Of a stretch of 53,427 bases of DNA, positions 39,044 to 48,165 are shown one piece after another (position 1 is the first letter of the stretch; every line of letters starts with the position of its first letter). The position numbers and the translations under genes are program-made. Where the stretch lies: NCBI GenBank assembly GCA_027452245.1, contig DAIDGW010000192.1, positions 1-53,427 of the forward strand. Direction: 5' to 3'. Origin of the DNA: Acidobacteriaceae bacterium. Its GTDB lineage: Bacteria; Acidobacteriota; Terriglobia; Terriglobales; Acidobacteriaceae. The notes beneath the pieces were generated by a model, which was not told where the DNA came from, searched no databases, and was given only the letters and a program-made list of their open reading frames with translations.

Positions 39044-39586
39044 ATGAGCCCGGCAGACTGGATCATCATTGCCTTACTTGTGTTGAATGTAGTTTCTGCA
39101 GCAATCCAGGGCTTCTTTTCCGAAGCCCTGACCATTGCTGGATTGGTTGTCGGCTATATTGTTGCGGCTTGGCAGTACCAGCGTCTGGCGGCATGGTTCG
39201 CGACGTTTTTGCGTTCGGAGACGGTGTCGGAGATCTTAGGCTTCCTTCTGATCTTCTTCGGCATTGTGCTCCTGTTCGGGGTTGCGGCCAGGATCGCCCG
39301 CTGGTTGATGAAAGAGGCCGGCCTCAGTGGATTTGACCGGTTTTTGGGTGCGGTATTGGGTCTGTTCAAAGGTGCCTTGATGGTGGCGGTCATCCTGATG
39401 GGAATGACAGCGTTCACGCCGACGTCGAACATGCTGGCAAAGTCGCAGCTGGCCCCATATTTTCTGGTTGTGGGCCGGGCTGCTATCTGGCTGGCTCCGT
39501 CGCCACTGCGAGCGCGTTTCTATCAGGGACTGGACCTGCTTCATCGCGCACCTCAGAGTTTGAACGGCACGCCCCCCTCGCGGTAG
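39044..39586 (+). CDS. CvpA family membrane protein
   Basis: 180 residues with four membrane helices (about 5-22, 27-47, 65-85, 103-125) and a soluble C-terminal tail. The family motif pattern (DWIIIALLVLNVVSAAIQGF, then GFLLIFFGIVLLFG) matches CvpA, which in E. coli is needed for colicin V production and lies in a purine operon; its molecular role is unsettled. A GAGGG site precedes the ATG, and the gene sits between purC and the Fis-like regulator. Confidence 0.88.
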   Translation: MSPADWIIIALLVLNVVSAAIQGFFSEALTIAGLVVGYIVAAWQYQRLAAWFATFLRSETVSEILGFLLIFFGIVLLFGVAARIARWLMKEAGLSGFDRFLGAVLGLFKGALMVAVILMGMTAFTPTSNMLAKSQLAPYFLVVGRAAIWLAPSPLRARFYQGLDLLHRAPQSLNGTPPSR

Positions 39587-39622
39587 CGGGCGAACAAAAA
39601 ATTCCTGTAAAGAGAGACGATC

Positions 39623-39901
39623 GTGAAAGATCAACTGGAAGCACTCATTCTCCAGATGTATCGCAGCAACATCCTGTACTCGGAAGGCGTGCGCGAGTTC
39701 AAAAAGCGGTTCATCCTGACCGTGCTGCAGGAAAACAAGGGCAACCAGTGCCGCGCCGCGCGCGAACTGGGCATGCACCGCAATACCCTGAGCCGCACCA
39801 TCACCGAACTGAAAATCGACGTGCGCCTCTTGCGCGACGGCACCAAGCGCCCGCCCCGCAGTGCCCGCCCGCTCGGCCTGGAGAAGAAGGTCGTCCGCTA
39901 A
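39623..39901 (+). CDS. Fis-type small DNA-binding protein
   Basis: 92 residues. The C-terminal half has a Fis-type helix-turn-helix (LQENKGNQCRAARELGMHRNTLSRTITEL, about residues 35-65), as in Fis and in the DNA-binding ends of NtrC regulators; the N-terminus is short and no ATPase domain is present. It is probably a nucleoid-associated or local regulator. The start is GTG with AGAGAGA upstream. The following stem-loop is a strong terminator. Confidence 0.85.
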   Translation: MKDQLEALILQMYRSNILYSEGVREFKKRFILTVLQENKGNQCRAARELGMHRNTLSRTITELKIDVRLLRDGTKRPPRSARPLGLEKKVVR

Positions 39902-39963
39902 GAACGCGCCCTGCTCTCCGGAACCCGCATACCTCCAGCCTTCCCCGCCGGAGCAAAAAATTT

Positions 39964-39989
39964 GGGCAGCCTTTTCAGGCTGCCCTTTT
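39964..39989. terminator. Bidirectional terminator between the Fis-like and TPR genes
   Basis: GGGCAGCCT and AGGCTGCCC form a 9-bp stem with loop TTTC, with TTTT on the plus side and an A-rich run (T-run on the minus strand) on the other. It ends both the plus-strand purC-cvpA-fis run and the minus-strand gene at 40009. Confidence 0.9.
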
Positions 39990-40008
39990 CGTTCACGCTC
40001 TAAGCGAA

Positions 40009-41310
40009 TTAGTTTCCGCTCGCAGGCTTGTGATGCACCGTCTTCTTGGCAGGGGCCGGTGACGCGGCCTTCAGCAGCAGGCCCTTGGTCATCGTCATCA
40101 TGAACGGATTCGGCGTGTAAGAGTCTGGCGTGCCCTGGAAATCGAGCGTCGCCCCGTCTTTCGGGATCAACCGCGCCGGAACCTTCTCATCAAAGTTCAG
40201 CGTGATATCGGCCTTCTTGGCATCGATATCGTCGGAACTGCCGGCGATCATGAACTGTGTCGGCGTCGTGCTGATCACGGTTCCCTGCATCTGCACCGAC
40301 TTGCCCTTCACTGCGTTCCAGACGGTGTCCTGATCGGCCTGGCTGCCGTTGCTCAGAATGAACTCCCAAGTCGCGAAGTCCATCTTCTCCGGAGCGGTCT
40401 GGCCAACCATGTTGTGCGCCTGTTCGGCCGGAGTCGGAGCGGGCTTGATCAGCGTAGCGATGTCCGCGGGAGGAGTCGTGCCCGCCTGCGCCTTGGCCAG
40501 CACGTCGGTCCAGCCATCGTCGCCCCCGTGATATTTCCGGTATTGCGACTGGGCATATTTCTCGATCTGCGCCTTGGCTTGCGGCGGCGCAATCGCCGAG
40601 GCGCGCGACGCATACCAGATGCCGTTGAGATAATCCGGCGGCGTCTGGCTCAGATACGCCAATGCCAGCGGATAGACCACGCTGAAATCCGTCGGTGTCG
40701 CATCGGCGACCGACTTCAGATGCTGAATGGCGCCGGGATAATCTTTCTTCTGCAATGCAGAGATGCCCACCGCCGCATTGAAAATCTGTGCCATCTGGTC
40801 TTTTTGCTTCTGGCACTCTGCTTCGGGCTTGCCAGCGCACTTATAGTCCGGCAGCTTTGCCAGTCCCATCGTGCCGTACTTGTCGGCATCGGCGAGATCC
40901 TGCGTCGCATTGGGATCGCCACCCTGTGCCTTGAGCCGGTCGATATAAGCGAGCAGCGCCATGGCCGTCACGCTGTTGGGATCGGCATTGACCAGTTTGG
41001 TCGCCGTGTCGATCGTCTTTTGGGTATTGCCGATCTGCTGGTACGTCGCCATCAGGATTTCCAGCGCCTGGTTCTTCATGACGCTGTTGGGATACTGCGT
41101 CAGGAATGCTTCCAGACCGCTGATCTTGGCCTGGGGATTGGTCTGCTGAACCGCTCCGACGTACGCGTTATACTCCGCAGGATCTTTAATGACAGGGGCT
41201 TGCGAGGAGGACGACTGTCCTTGGGCTGGTGCCTGCTGCGCCGCAGCAGCAGCTTGACCTACGGCTGCGATGGTACATCCAAGCACAACCGTGACCAGAA
41301 TCGTTTTCAT
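40009..41310 (-). CDS. Secreted/periplasmic TPR-repeat protein
   Basis: 433 residues. A signal peptide (MKTILVTVVLGCTIAAVGQA, cleavage near AAAAQQ) is followed by a Gln/Ser-rich linker, tetratricopeptide-type helical repeats (about 55-260, including LEILMATYQQIGNTQKTIDTA and ALAYLSQTPPDY) and a C-terminal beta domain (about 330-415, VQMQGTVISTTPTQFMIAG, then PARLIPKDGATLDFQGT). AAGGAG lies eight bases before the ATG. The function is unknown; such proteins are common in Acidobacteriota. Confidence 0.7.
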   Translation of the reverse strand: MKTILVTVVLGCTIAAVGQAAAAAQQAPAQGQSSSSQAPVIKDPAEYNAYVGAVQQTNPQAKISGLEAFLTQYPNSVMKNQALEILMATYQQIGNTQKTIDTATKLVNADPNSVTAMALLAYIDRLKAQGGDPNATQDLADADKYGTMGLAKLPDYKCAGKPEAECQKQKDQMAQIFNAAVGISALQKKDYPGAIQHLKSVADATPTDFSVVYPLALAYLSQTPPDYLNGIWYASRASAIAPPQAKAQIEKYAQSQYRKYHGGDDGWTDVLAKAQAGTTPPADIATLIKPAPTPAEQAHNMVGQTAPEKMDFATWEFILSNGSQADQDTVWNAVKGKSVQMQGTVISTTPTQFMIAGSSDDIDAKKADITLNFDEKVPARLIPKDGATLDFQGTPDSYTPNPFMMTMTKGLLLKAASPAPAKKTVHHKPASGN

Positions 41311-41666
41311 CAGTATGGCTCCTTAGAGTCTTCGGGAAATTGGCTGTTTCAGGAACGTGCGATTCTTCCAACTAGGACTGCATTCCGCCTGGACCACTTG
41401 CACGCTCGATCCTGCTTTGGAATGCCGGGCTTCCTGGCAGGGCCCCGAGGAAACGGTCGACCCGCTGACACACACGAGGCCGTTGACCCTTATTCCCGGT
41501 TGGCCGGATTATAAGTACCTCGCTCTTCAGAAGCAAGCGCCTTTCCTTTCATCCTAGCCGTTATTGTTTAGATGCAATGGAATACAACCCTGGATGGTTC
41601 CAACCTCGTTTCGGTTATGACACACTAACACGGGAGTGATACTGCACAATATTGGACACCGCAAAA
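41311..41666. other. 356-base divergent intergenic region
   Basis: It separates the TPR gene (minus) from the SDR gene (plus). It holds a minus-strand promoter at 41508-41536 and a GATACT element (41638-41643) that may serve as a -10 for the SDR gene. No gene is supported here. Confidence 0.6.
41508..41536 (-). promoter_or_regulatory. Candidate promoter of the TPR gene
   Basis: On the minus strand TTGCTT (41531-41536), 17 bases, TATAAT (41508-41513, perfect -10). It implies an untranslated leader of about 190 bases, long enough to hold regulation. Confidence 0.45.
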
Positions 41667-42389
41667 ATGAAAAATGGTCACCCTCTCGCGGGACAAGTAT
41701 CGGTTGTGACCGGCGCCGGACGCGGCATCGGCGCGGCCATCGCCAAAACCCTGGCCGGGGCCGGAGCAACAACATTCTTGTTCGGACGTACGGAATCCCG
41801 CCTCAAAACAACAGCCGACGTCATCGCAAGAGCCGGCGGAAGAGCCGAAATTCTCCCTTGCGACGTCACCGACCTGCGCTCGGTCGAGGCCGCCGCCAAA
41901 AAAATCGAGAGTACATGGGGACGCCTCGACATTCTCGTCAATAACGCCGGACTCGGGGGCTTCAACAGTCCCCTTCACCAACTCGATCCCAAAGAGTGGG
42001 ACGCGATTCTCAACACCAACCTGCGCGGCGTTTACTACATGATCCGGGCCTTTGCTCCCATGATGATCCGCGCCCAGGCCGGCCATATCATCAACATCTC
42101 TTCATTGGCCGGAAAGAATCCCGTCGCTAATGGAGCGGCCTATGCCGCCTCGAAATGGGGGCTGAATGGATTGAGCTACTCCGTCGCCGAGGAACTGCGC
42201 AAGCACAAGATCCGCGTCAGCGTGATTTGCCCGGGTTCGGTTGACACCGAACTGAGCCCTCACGCCGGCAAGGACGCCAGCAAGATGCTGCACTCCGAAG
42301 ACATAGCCCATGCCGTGGCCATGCTGGTGACCCAGGCTCCCCAGTCATTCGTGAGCGAGATCCTGATCCGGCCCACACAAAAGCCGTAA
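41667..42389 (+). CDS. Short-chain dehydrogenase/reductase (FabG-like)
   Basis: About 240 residues of the classical SDR family. NADP(H)-binding GAGRGIGAA lies near residue 18, NNAG near 95, and the catalytic Tyr159-x-x-x-Lys163 (YAASK) with a Ser in SSLAGKN upstream. It should be an oxidoreductase acting on 3-oxoacyl, sugar or alcohol substrates; the substrate is not readable from sequence. The ATG at 41667 is preferred to an upstream in-frame TTG (41652). Confidence 0.88.
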   Translation: MKNGHPLAGQVSVVTGAGRGIGAAIAKTLAGAGATTFLFGRTESRLKTTADVIARAGGRAEILPCDVTDLRSVEAAAKKIESTWGRLDILVNNAGLGGFNSPLHQLDPKEWDAILNTNLRGVYYMIRAFAPMMIRAQAGHIINISSLAGKNPVANGAAYAASKWGLNGLSYSVAEELRKHKIRVSVICPGSVDTELSPHAGKDASKMLHSEDIAHAVAMLVTQAPQSFVSEILIRPTQKP

Positions 42390-42475
42390 GGGAATAGTTG
42401 CGAAAGATCCGACTGCCTTGATTCAGCCACGGCCGTTGCATAGCCAGCCGCTCGCTGGTAAGGTGGCATACTGCA

Positions 42476-43198
42476 ATGAACCGCTTTGCAAAAGCATTCC
42501 ACCTGGCATGCGCGATCATTGCATCATGCACCTGCGTACTGTGGTTCGTCGTATTTGGCCTGCTCGTGCTCTATTGGCGCCCGGTTAGCCTGCGCCTTGA
42601 ACCCGCTACGCTTGCATTTTTAGTCCTTCCCGCTCTCCTCGTTGGTGCTGGTGCCGTCATGGAGTTCCGCTTCTACAAAAACGAGCGCGAAGGCATAACG
42701 GCCCATAGCGATGGTCCGCCCCTTGCCAGCGGCGGCGCCACAACGAGCACAGGTCTCGTTCTCGTCACGACCAAACCGCGTGCTCTTGCCGCAATCGCTC
42801 TTACACTGTGGATTCTCGTGCAGGGAACCCGTTCGCTCCTGTCGGTGCGACCTTACTCACTAATCTCGCTGTACTCAGGACTGCTCCCGCATTGGGCGGT
42901 CGTAATTGCAACCGCCGGGCTCTATGGCGCTTTCCTTTGGGTAGCGGTGAGCCTTGCGTGGGGATCTTTGAGGAAGGAAGAAAAGGCGTTGGTAATCCTG
43001 CTGCTTGCAGGCGTACTACTCGCCCCCATCGGGGTTCTACTACCAAAGGTCACTCTGGTGCTTCGAGTGCTGCAAACTCTCCTCGAACTCAGTGGCCTGC
43101 TTGCCTCAATTTCTATCCTGTTGTGCCTTCACGAGGTCACCGACGAAAGACGCGAGGAGGAAATCCCTGGCTCAATTGACAGCCAGCTGCGTTCATAA
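42476..43198 (+). CDS. Hypothetical membrane protein
   Basis: 240 residues with about six hydrophobic segments (about 8-37, 46-65, 100-118, 130-160, 170-195, 200-217) and short charged loops. No known domain recognised. Codon choice looks more relaxed than in flanking core genes. A CATACT element lies just before the ATG and there is no clear ribosome site. Confidence 0.55.
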   Translation: MNRFAKAFHLACAIIASCTCVLWFVVFGLLVLYWRPVSLRLEPATLAFLVLPALLVGAGAVMEFRFYKNEREGITAHSDGPPLASGGATTSTGLVLVTTKPRALAAIALTLWILVQGTRSLLSVRPYSLISLYSGLLPHWAVVIATAGLYGAFLWVAVSLAWGSLRKEEKALVILLLAGVLLAPIGVLLPKVTLVLRVLQTLLELSGLLASISILLCLHEVTDERREEEIPGSIDSQLRS

Positions 43199-43737
43199 GC
43201 TTCTTATGCTTCCGGGGCTGTTTGATGCCCCCGCTAATACGCACCTCAGCTTCTAGCGTCCAGTTCTACGTGTTCAGGATAGCCCCCACTTCTCCCGCAT
43301 CCCCTTCCTCCTCAAGCACATTCCGGCCCGAATGTACCACTTGTCTCTATTTTTGTATTTCTATAATTGTACGTACATTGACAGAAAGCTCCTTCGAAGG
43401 TATCGATACCTCGTCCAGAATGCCCATTGCGGAGCTTACAATGCCCCAGGAGCGATCGTCCCCACCTTCCCGCCACCGAGGGCCAGACACACCTTCGAAA
43501 GCGCCCTAATGGGCAGCAAACCGCGCTAGCGTCACTTGTGTACCATTCTGTTAATCTTAGTATGTATGTACATTGCTCTCATCTGTTACATAACGCGAGA
43601 CTTAGTGAGTATTTCGAGGCTGCGCCAGCCCCTGAGATCGTGGCGAAGTGCTGACGGAAACCTTGAAAAAGCCCGAAATCGCGCAGATCTCCACCCTCCC
43701 GTCCGGCTTGATGTACATTGAACCGGGAGACATCTTC
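43199..43737. other. 539-base AT-rich intergenic region with repeated GTACATTG
   Basis: No supported gene. It contains a perfect -10 TATAAT (43362-43367), the palindrome TGTACGTACA (43368-43377), TTGACA (43378-43383) with TATCGA 17 bases on, and ATGTACAT palindromes at 43566-43573 and 43711-43718. GTACATTG occurs three times across about 350 bases. The last copy lies 20 bases upstream of the lipoprotein start. Confidence 0.6.
43341..43367 (+). promoter_or_regulatory. Candidate promoter in the AT-rich region
   Basis: TTGTCT (43341-43346) and TATAAT (43362-43367) are separated by a short 15-base spacer, so the -35 is doubtful, but the -10 is perfect. It may drive the lipoprotein gene at 43738 with a long leader. 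Confidence 0.3.
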
Positions 43738-44250
43738 TTGAAAATTCAACCACTTCTACTGCTTGCGCTGTGTGCCGGCATGACCGGATGTTCCACACGC
43801 CAGGCCAGAACTTTGTCCGAAAACAAAGCGGCGGTTCTTCGCTCGGAAGCAGAACTGTGGAGCAAGGGCGATCTGGCGGTCGCCGATCAACTGTATTCTC
43901 CAGACTTTGTCTGCCATTTCGTGGTTGGGCCGGAATGGCGCGGCGTCCAGGGCATCAAAGACGTGGTCGCCCAGCATCGCCGTTCCTTTCCCGATTGGAA
44001 CGAGAAAGTGGATGACATCATCGCCGAAGGCGATAAGGTCGTCATCCGGTTTACTTCTACCGGCACGCAGGAGGGCGAATTTGCCGGAATCGCTCCCACC
44101 GGAAAGAATGTGCGGATCGGTGAGGTTGCCATTTTTCGCCTGGCCGACGGAAAAATCGTAGAACAGTGGGGCATCCCTGATCTGCACGGACTGCTCGATC
44201 AACTGAAGACCGCCACCGCGAAAGCGCAGCCGGCGCATTCTCAATCCTGA
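43738..44250 (+). CDS. SnoaL-like lipoprotein
   Basis: About 170 residues. The TTG start has GGGAG eight bases upstream and opens a lipoprotein signal (MKIQPLLLLALCAGMTGC, lipobox MTGC). The mature protein has a SnoaL/ester-cyclase-type fold: GDLAVADQLYSPDFVCHFV, a central QHRRSFPDWNEKVDDIIAEGDKVVIRF stretch and GKIVEQWGIPDL at the end. The catalytic identity is unclear; the family includes polyketide cyclases and binding proteins. Confidence 0.75.
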   Translation: MKIQPLLLLALCAGMTGCSTRQARTLSENKAAVLRSEAELWSKGDLAVADQLYSPDFVCHFVVGPEWRGVQGIKDVVAQHRRSFPDWNEKVDDIIAEGDKVVIRFTSTGTQEGEFAGIAPTGKNVRIGEVAIFRLADGKIVEQWGIPDLHGLLDQLKTATAKAQPAHSQS

Positions 44251-44414
44251 AGGAATCATCCCCTCTTTCGCAGTAAACCCCGCGGCGGGAGCCATCATCT
44301 CAACTTCACTACGCAGCGGAGATCTTAGCCTTGTGCCGGCTTCCTACGCCGGCCCATGGATCCCAAATTTTCTCAATGGGTACTTTAAGAATTCCCCGCA
44401 ACAGGAGGATGATT

Positions 44415-44603
44415 GTGAAAGGTTTTGTGATGAGCGGCACTGAAGAGAGAATCCGGTTAGCGATCGGTTCTGCGGCAGCCGCCGCGGCCATCTTTGCACC
44501 ACTCAGTTATAAATGGAAAGGAGTGCTGACCGGCGTCGCCGCGGGATCGATCCTGACTGCGGTTTACGGAGTTTCTCCGGTACGGCGCTTTCTGCGCGCG
44601 TAA
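44415..44603 (+). CDS. Small YgaP/DUF2892-like membrane protein
   Basis: About 62 residues. The GTG at 44415 is six bases after AGGAGG; an ATG at 44409 abuts that site and is less likely. EERIRLAIGSAAAAAAIFAPL and a second hydrophobic half followed by VRRFLRA give one or two membrane helices, resembling the DUF2892/YgaP inner-membrane domain. Function unknown. Confidence 0.6.
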   Translation: MKGFVMSGTEERIRLAIGSAAAAAAIFAPLSYKWKGVLTGVAAGSILTAVYGVSPVRRFLRA

Positions 44604-44676
44604 TCCCACCCTCCGCCGCCAGCGCGCCCGGAGGCAACAATCTCGTAAAAGGCTGACCTGAATCTCAGGATGAGCG

Positions 44677-44710
44677 AGCGCCTGTGTGCCCACAGGCGCT
44701 TCGTGTCTTT
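44677..44710 (+). terminator. Terminator-like hairpin after the small membrane gene
   Basis: AGCGCCTGTG and CACAGGCGCT form a 10-bp stem with loop TGCC, followed by a moderately T-rich stretch. It may end the plus-strand transcript. Confidence 0.5.
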
Positions 44711-44810
44711 CGATGGCGAGTTTCATAGTGACCATGCAAGCCGAAACCGGGGCTGGAATGGGCCACCTGCGGTTATCGAACCGGTCGAGCGAGAGAGGAA
44801 ATCACGCCCT

Positions 44811-45236
44811 TCACTTCTTGAACAGATTCTCAAACGCCTGGCGGGCGTCGCTGGGCTTGAGGGCGGCCGGGGTAGATGTCTCCTTTTCGCGGGTCACGCG
44901 GATTTCGTAGAACGTGCACTGATTGGCAGCGTCTTTGCGCGCTACGCGCTCCTGGATCGGCTGCATGCACTCAAAGCGGCTGCCCGGATCGAAGTACATG
45001 CACTGCTTGCAGGAATGCAGCTCGAATCCGCACTTGCCGCATTTGCCGTCCGGCGGAACACCTTGCAGGACGGTGCCGCATTGGGCGCAACGCGAGACTT
45101 GCCGCGTCCCGGGCATGTTCACCGGACGCGGTCCGAACGTCAGATCCTTTTTCGAAACCGGCGGACCGGACTTCCCTGCCGGCGGACGCTTCTCTTCTTC
45201 ACCCCGCTCCTGATATCCCCGCTGACGGTATTTCAC
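44811..45236 (-). CDS. Zinc-ribbon protein
   Basis: About 141 residues. The GTG at 45236 has GGAGG five bases upstream; the earlier GTG at 45242 overlaps that site. A basic N-terminus is followed by a Cys-rich zinc ribbon (CAQCGTVL, CGKCGFELHSCKQC) about residues 50-85, then FDPGSRFECMQP and a C-terminal helix. The Cys pattern indicates bound zinc. The function is unknown; position suggests it is divergently regulated with the MBL-fold gene 130 bases away. Confidence 0.75.
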   Translation of the reverse strand: MKYRQRGYQERGEEEKRPPAGKSGPPVSKKDLTFGPRPVNMPGTRQVSRCAQCGTVLQGVPPDGKCGKCGFELHSCKQCMYFDPGSRFECMQPIQERVARKDAANQCTFYEIRVTREKETSTPAALKPSDARQAFENLFKK

Positions 45237-45354
45237 GAACACCTCCGAGCACGATGGCGCGTATTCTCTCGCCAGAGCATGGAATTCTGCAAGTCCTTAC
45301 TGCAGGCGGCGCGCTGCCGTCTGATCGCCGGAGCGCCGTTCTTCGTTGGTTGCT

Positions 45355-45360
45355 TACAAT
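45355..45360 (+). promoter_or_regulatory. -10 element for a leaderless MBL-fold hydrolase transcript
   Basis: TACAAT ends six bases before the ATG at 45367, predicting +1 at the start codon. The sequence CTTACAAT is the same as before the ThiO-like gene. Confidence 0.4.
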
Positions 45361-45366
45361 GGAAGC

Positions 45367-45999
45367 ATGATCCACGAAATTCTTCCGGTCGGGCCGCTGC
45401 AGTGCAATTGTTCCGTGATCGGCGACGAAACCACGCGCGAAGCCATGGTGATCGATCCCGGAGACGATATCGACGACATCCTCGCCCTGCTCCGCAAGCA
45501 CAACCTGCAGGCGAAGCAGATCGTCATCACGCACGCCCACATCGACCACGTTGGCGGAGCAATGAAGCTGCGGGCCGCAACCGGCGCTCCCATCCTGCTG
45601 AATCAGAACGATTACGCGCTGCTCAAGATGCTCGACTTGCAGGCCGCCTGGATCGGCGTCGCGCCGCCCGGAGACGTTCAGATCGATCAGGATCTCAAGA
45701 ACGGCGACGTCATCGGAACCGGAGCGCTTCAGGCCAGCGTTCTGCATACGCCCGGCCACACCGAAGGCAGCGTCTGCCTCTACTTCCCTGCCGAAAAGAA
45801 ACTGATTGCGGGAGACACGCTTTTTGCCGGATCGATTGGCCGCACCGACCTGCCTGGCGGCTCCTTCGAAAAAATCATCCGCTCGCTGCACAACAGCGTT
45901 CTGGCGTTGCCGGATGCCACTATTGTAGTCCCGGGACACGGGCCGCTGACAACCATTGGCGAAGAGCGCGAGACAAACCCATTTTTGACCAGCCAGTGA
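45367..45999 (+). CDS. MBL-fold metallohydrolase (glyoxalase II-like)
   Basis: About 210 residues. The metal-binding motif THAHIDH is at residues 55-61 (His56, His58, Asp60, His61), followed by HTPGHTEGS and GDTLFAGSIGRTDLPGG, then VVPGHGPLTT. This is the glyoxalase II-like MBL branch that hydrolyses thioesters such as S-lactoylglutathione; substrate specificity cannot be read. No signal peptide, so cytoplasmic. Short start region with a leaderless -10. Confidence 0.9.
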   Translation: MIHEILPVGPLQCNCSVIGDETTREAMVIDPGDDIDDILALLRKHNLQAKQIVITHAHIDHVGGAMKLRAATGAPILLNQNDYALLKMLDLQAAWIGVAPPGDVQIDQDLKNGDVIGTGALQASVLHTPGHTEGSVCLYFPAEKKLIAGDTLFAGSIGRTDLPGGSFEKIIRSLHNSVLALPDATIVVPGHGPLTTIGEERETNPFLTSQ

Positions 46000-46024
46000 G
46001 CCGGTCTGCCCAGCTTGGCTTCCG

Positions 46025-47992
46025 CTACTGGCAGCCGGGAACCTTGAAGTTGGTCAATTTCGTGTGCCAGGTGTCGTCGGAGGCAAAGTATTCGTTCACG
46101 TACCAGAACGTGCAATCGTCGGTGGGATCGACGGTCATGCTGGAGTACGATCCCCATTTTCCGGCATAGGGTGGCGTCGCGGTGATTTCTTCACCGGGTC
46201 CCTGAAAAATCAAAAGTTCGTTGGGCGTGGCCGTGCTGCTAAGGTTCCAATAAGAAAAATCGATTTGTGGATTGACGAATGGATTCGACACGCTATAGCC
46301 CACGGCCACGTTGCCGGTTTTATCTTGCGCAATGCTGGGTAAGAAGCGGAAGTATGAGCTGTCGGGATTGATCGTGCCCGATTGATCAACGGTGGGCGCG
46401 CCCGCGCCATTGTCGCGAAGTTCGTACCACCGGATGCCCGTCTGATACGCCAGGGGGCCGGTGCCCGACGTGCCCGGGCCGGTTTGAACCGTCTGGCTAA
46501 TCAGGTACGACTCATAGCTCCCGAAGTTACGATAGGCGAAGCGCGGCATGAGGCGGTCGCCAACCGAATCGATCAGTTGCGGATTGCCTCCGCTTTGGGG
46601 TTCAGAAACGCAGTTCGTAATCGTCGGATCGCTCGTATCGTAGAGATAGCATCCGGGTGTGAAAGTGGTCACCGGCAGCGGGGATTGGACTGCCGTAATG
46701 AAAGGGGGAGTAACGGTCCAATTCACGTGTACATCCCAAAGATTGAGGTTGCTCGAGGTGGTGGAACTGGGAACGATTGTAGGATTCAGAATGCTGACCA
46801 TGTACTCGTCCCTGCCCGCGGGGGGAACGGTTGTCCCGTCGATATCGGCCGGAATCAGGCTGTGGGCCAGGTACGTGCCGTTGCTCGATAGGGTCGGGTT
46901 AGTCAGATCGGAGATATTCTGGCACGTGCACTTGTCGGCCGACTCGCAGGTTTGGCTCCCCGTGCCGCTAGTCAGGAGATCGGTGCGATTGAATGCGCAG
47001 GCAACGACTCCGACTTCGGTGTAGGCATTGCTCGGGTCTTCCAAATCCATGGTTGCGAAATATGCGCTCTGCGAGCCGCTGGCATCCGTCCAGGTCGCGA
47101 TCTTCGGCCAGTCGGGGAAATAGGTGACACTCGATGAATTTTGTCCCAGCACGCTGTTCAGGTAATCCGGGTCGGTCTCGTAGGTAATCCACTTGAGCGA
47201 GGCAGAACTGAGATCGTCGGTGCTGGAGACCGCCAGGCAAAATGTATAGCCCTGCGGAGGATTTCCATTAGAAGTCTTGGCACCCACCACCCAGCGCGAC
47301 GCCAGCCGGTCGAAGGTGACATCCACGTCCAACTGAATGGCCTGCGTATTGGTGCCACTGCTGACGGTGTTGCACGCGCTGCCGCTCGGCCACAGATTTG
47401 CAATCGGCTCCGGCGTTGCCCACACGGGATTTCCCGTCGCCTTGTCGTAGGCCTGGAGCGACGTATTGACGTACTCCAAATATTGCTTGGTGCCGATCGC
47501 GCCGTTAGCATCTACGTCGTCGCTGATGGTGGTTCCCGGATTCGCTGCGGCTTGCGTCTGATCGATTCCTTCGTACACCGTGATCTGATCCACCGTCACC
47601 GTAGCAGTCGCGGTCGCCGTGCCTCCCGGACCGGTTACCGTGTAGGTGTAGGTCGTGGTCGCCGAGGGATCGATTTGCGTGCTGCCATTGAGGCCGACCG
47701 CTCCCAGATTGTTATTGATGCTGCCCTGAGTACCGTTCGTGGAAGCCCATGTGAGCGTGACGTGTTGCGCGGGAAAAATTACTGTAGGACTTGCCTTCAG
47801 CGTGGCGGTGGGAGCGGGAATCGTGCTTTGCTGGCTGCTGCCCGGAGAACTCCCGCCACAGCTGGCCAGAATCAGGGTAAGCCCAAAGATGAATGATGCT
47901 TGCCGAATCCTGCCGCTCAAACCACGAAAAGCCAAGCCCCTACCCCTTAAGGCAGACACACTCCCGATTGCAAACACGTTATTAGACCCCAC
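46025..47992 (-). CDS. Secreted Ig-like domain lipoprotein
   Basis: 655 residues. A lipoprotein signal with lipobox LASC at about residues 41-45 (FIFGLTLILASC) is followed by an Ig-like/PKD-type domain (about 61-135, PTVIFPAQHVTLTWAST, TYTYTVTGPGG) and a long beta-rich body with several Cys pairs (about 140-655, including YDTSDPTITNC and the C-terminal WGSYSSMTVDPTDDC). The GTG start is preceded by an extended basic N-region. No enzymatic motif recognised; likely surface or periplasmic. It is convergent with the MBL-fold gene, 25 bases apart. Confidence 0.7.
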   Translation of the reverse strand: MGSNNVFAIGSVSALRGRGLAFRGLSGRIRQASFIFGLTLILASCGGSSPGSSQQSTIPAPTATLKASPTVIFPAQHVTLTWASTNGTQGSINNNLGAVGLNGSTQIDPSATTTYTYTVTGPGGTATATATVTVDQITVYEGIDQTQAAANPGTTISDDVDANGAIGTKQYLEYVNTSLQAYDKATGNPVWATPEPIANLWPSGSACNTVSSGTNTQAIQLDVDVTFDRLASRWVVGAKTSNGNPPQGYTFCLAVSSTDDLSSASLKWITYETDPDYLNSVLGQNSSSVTYFPDWPKIATWTDASGSQSAYFATMDLEDPSNAYTEVGVVACAFNRTDLLTSGTGSQTCESADKCTCQNISDLTNPTLSSNGTYLAHSLIPADIDGTTVPPAGRDEYMVSILNPTIVPSSTTSSNLNLWDVHVNWTVTPPFITAVQSPLPVTTFTPGCYLYDTSDPTITNCVSEPQSGGNPQLIDSVGDRLMPRFAYRNFGSYESYLISQTVQTGPGTSGTGPLAYQTGIRWYELRDNGAGAPTVDQSGTINPDSSYFRFLPSIAQDKTGNVAVGYSVSNPFVNPQIDFSYWNLSSTATPNELLIFQGPGEEITATPPYAGKWGSYSSMTVDPTDDCTFWYVNEYFASDDTWHTKLTNFKVPGCQ

Positions 47993-48165
47993 GTTTTTAT
48001 TCGGCCAGTAGGTGGTAAAAGGGGAGCTACGGCTCGAGGATGCGAAATCATACCATGGCGGTTTCGAAACCTAGAGAGTACTTAGGGTACTGCCCTCGGC
48101 ACCTCTGGCAAGCTATTGCTTACCAGTAGCTTGCGGAGTTTTTCGGCAAAAACCCGAAGTGCATC

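Noticed and set aside
41483..41515. TTGACC ... TATAAG on the plus strand
   Set aside because: The spacer is 21 bases, too long; the minus-strand TTGCTT-N17-TATAAT in the same place is better.
43222..43509. 95-codon open frame in the AT-rich intergenic region
   Set aside because: Low-complexity Ser/Pro-rich translation, no ribosome site, overlaps palindromic elements and promoter-like sequences.
47993..48165. Structured leader before the Ig lipoprotein as a cyclic-di-GMP riboswitch
   Set aside because: The conserved core of known cyclic-di-GMP riboswitches is not present; only weak hairpins are seen.
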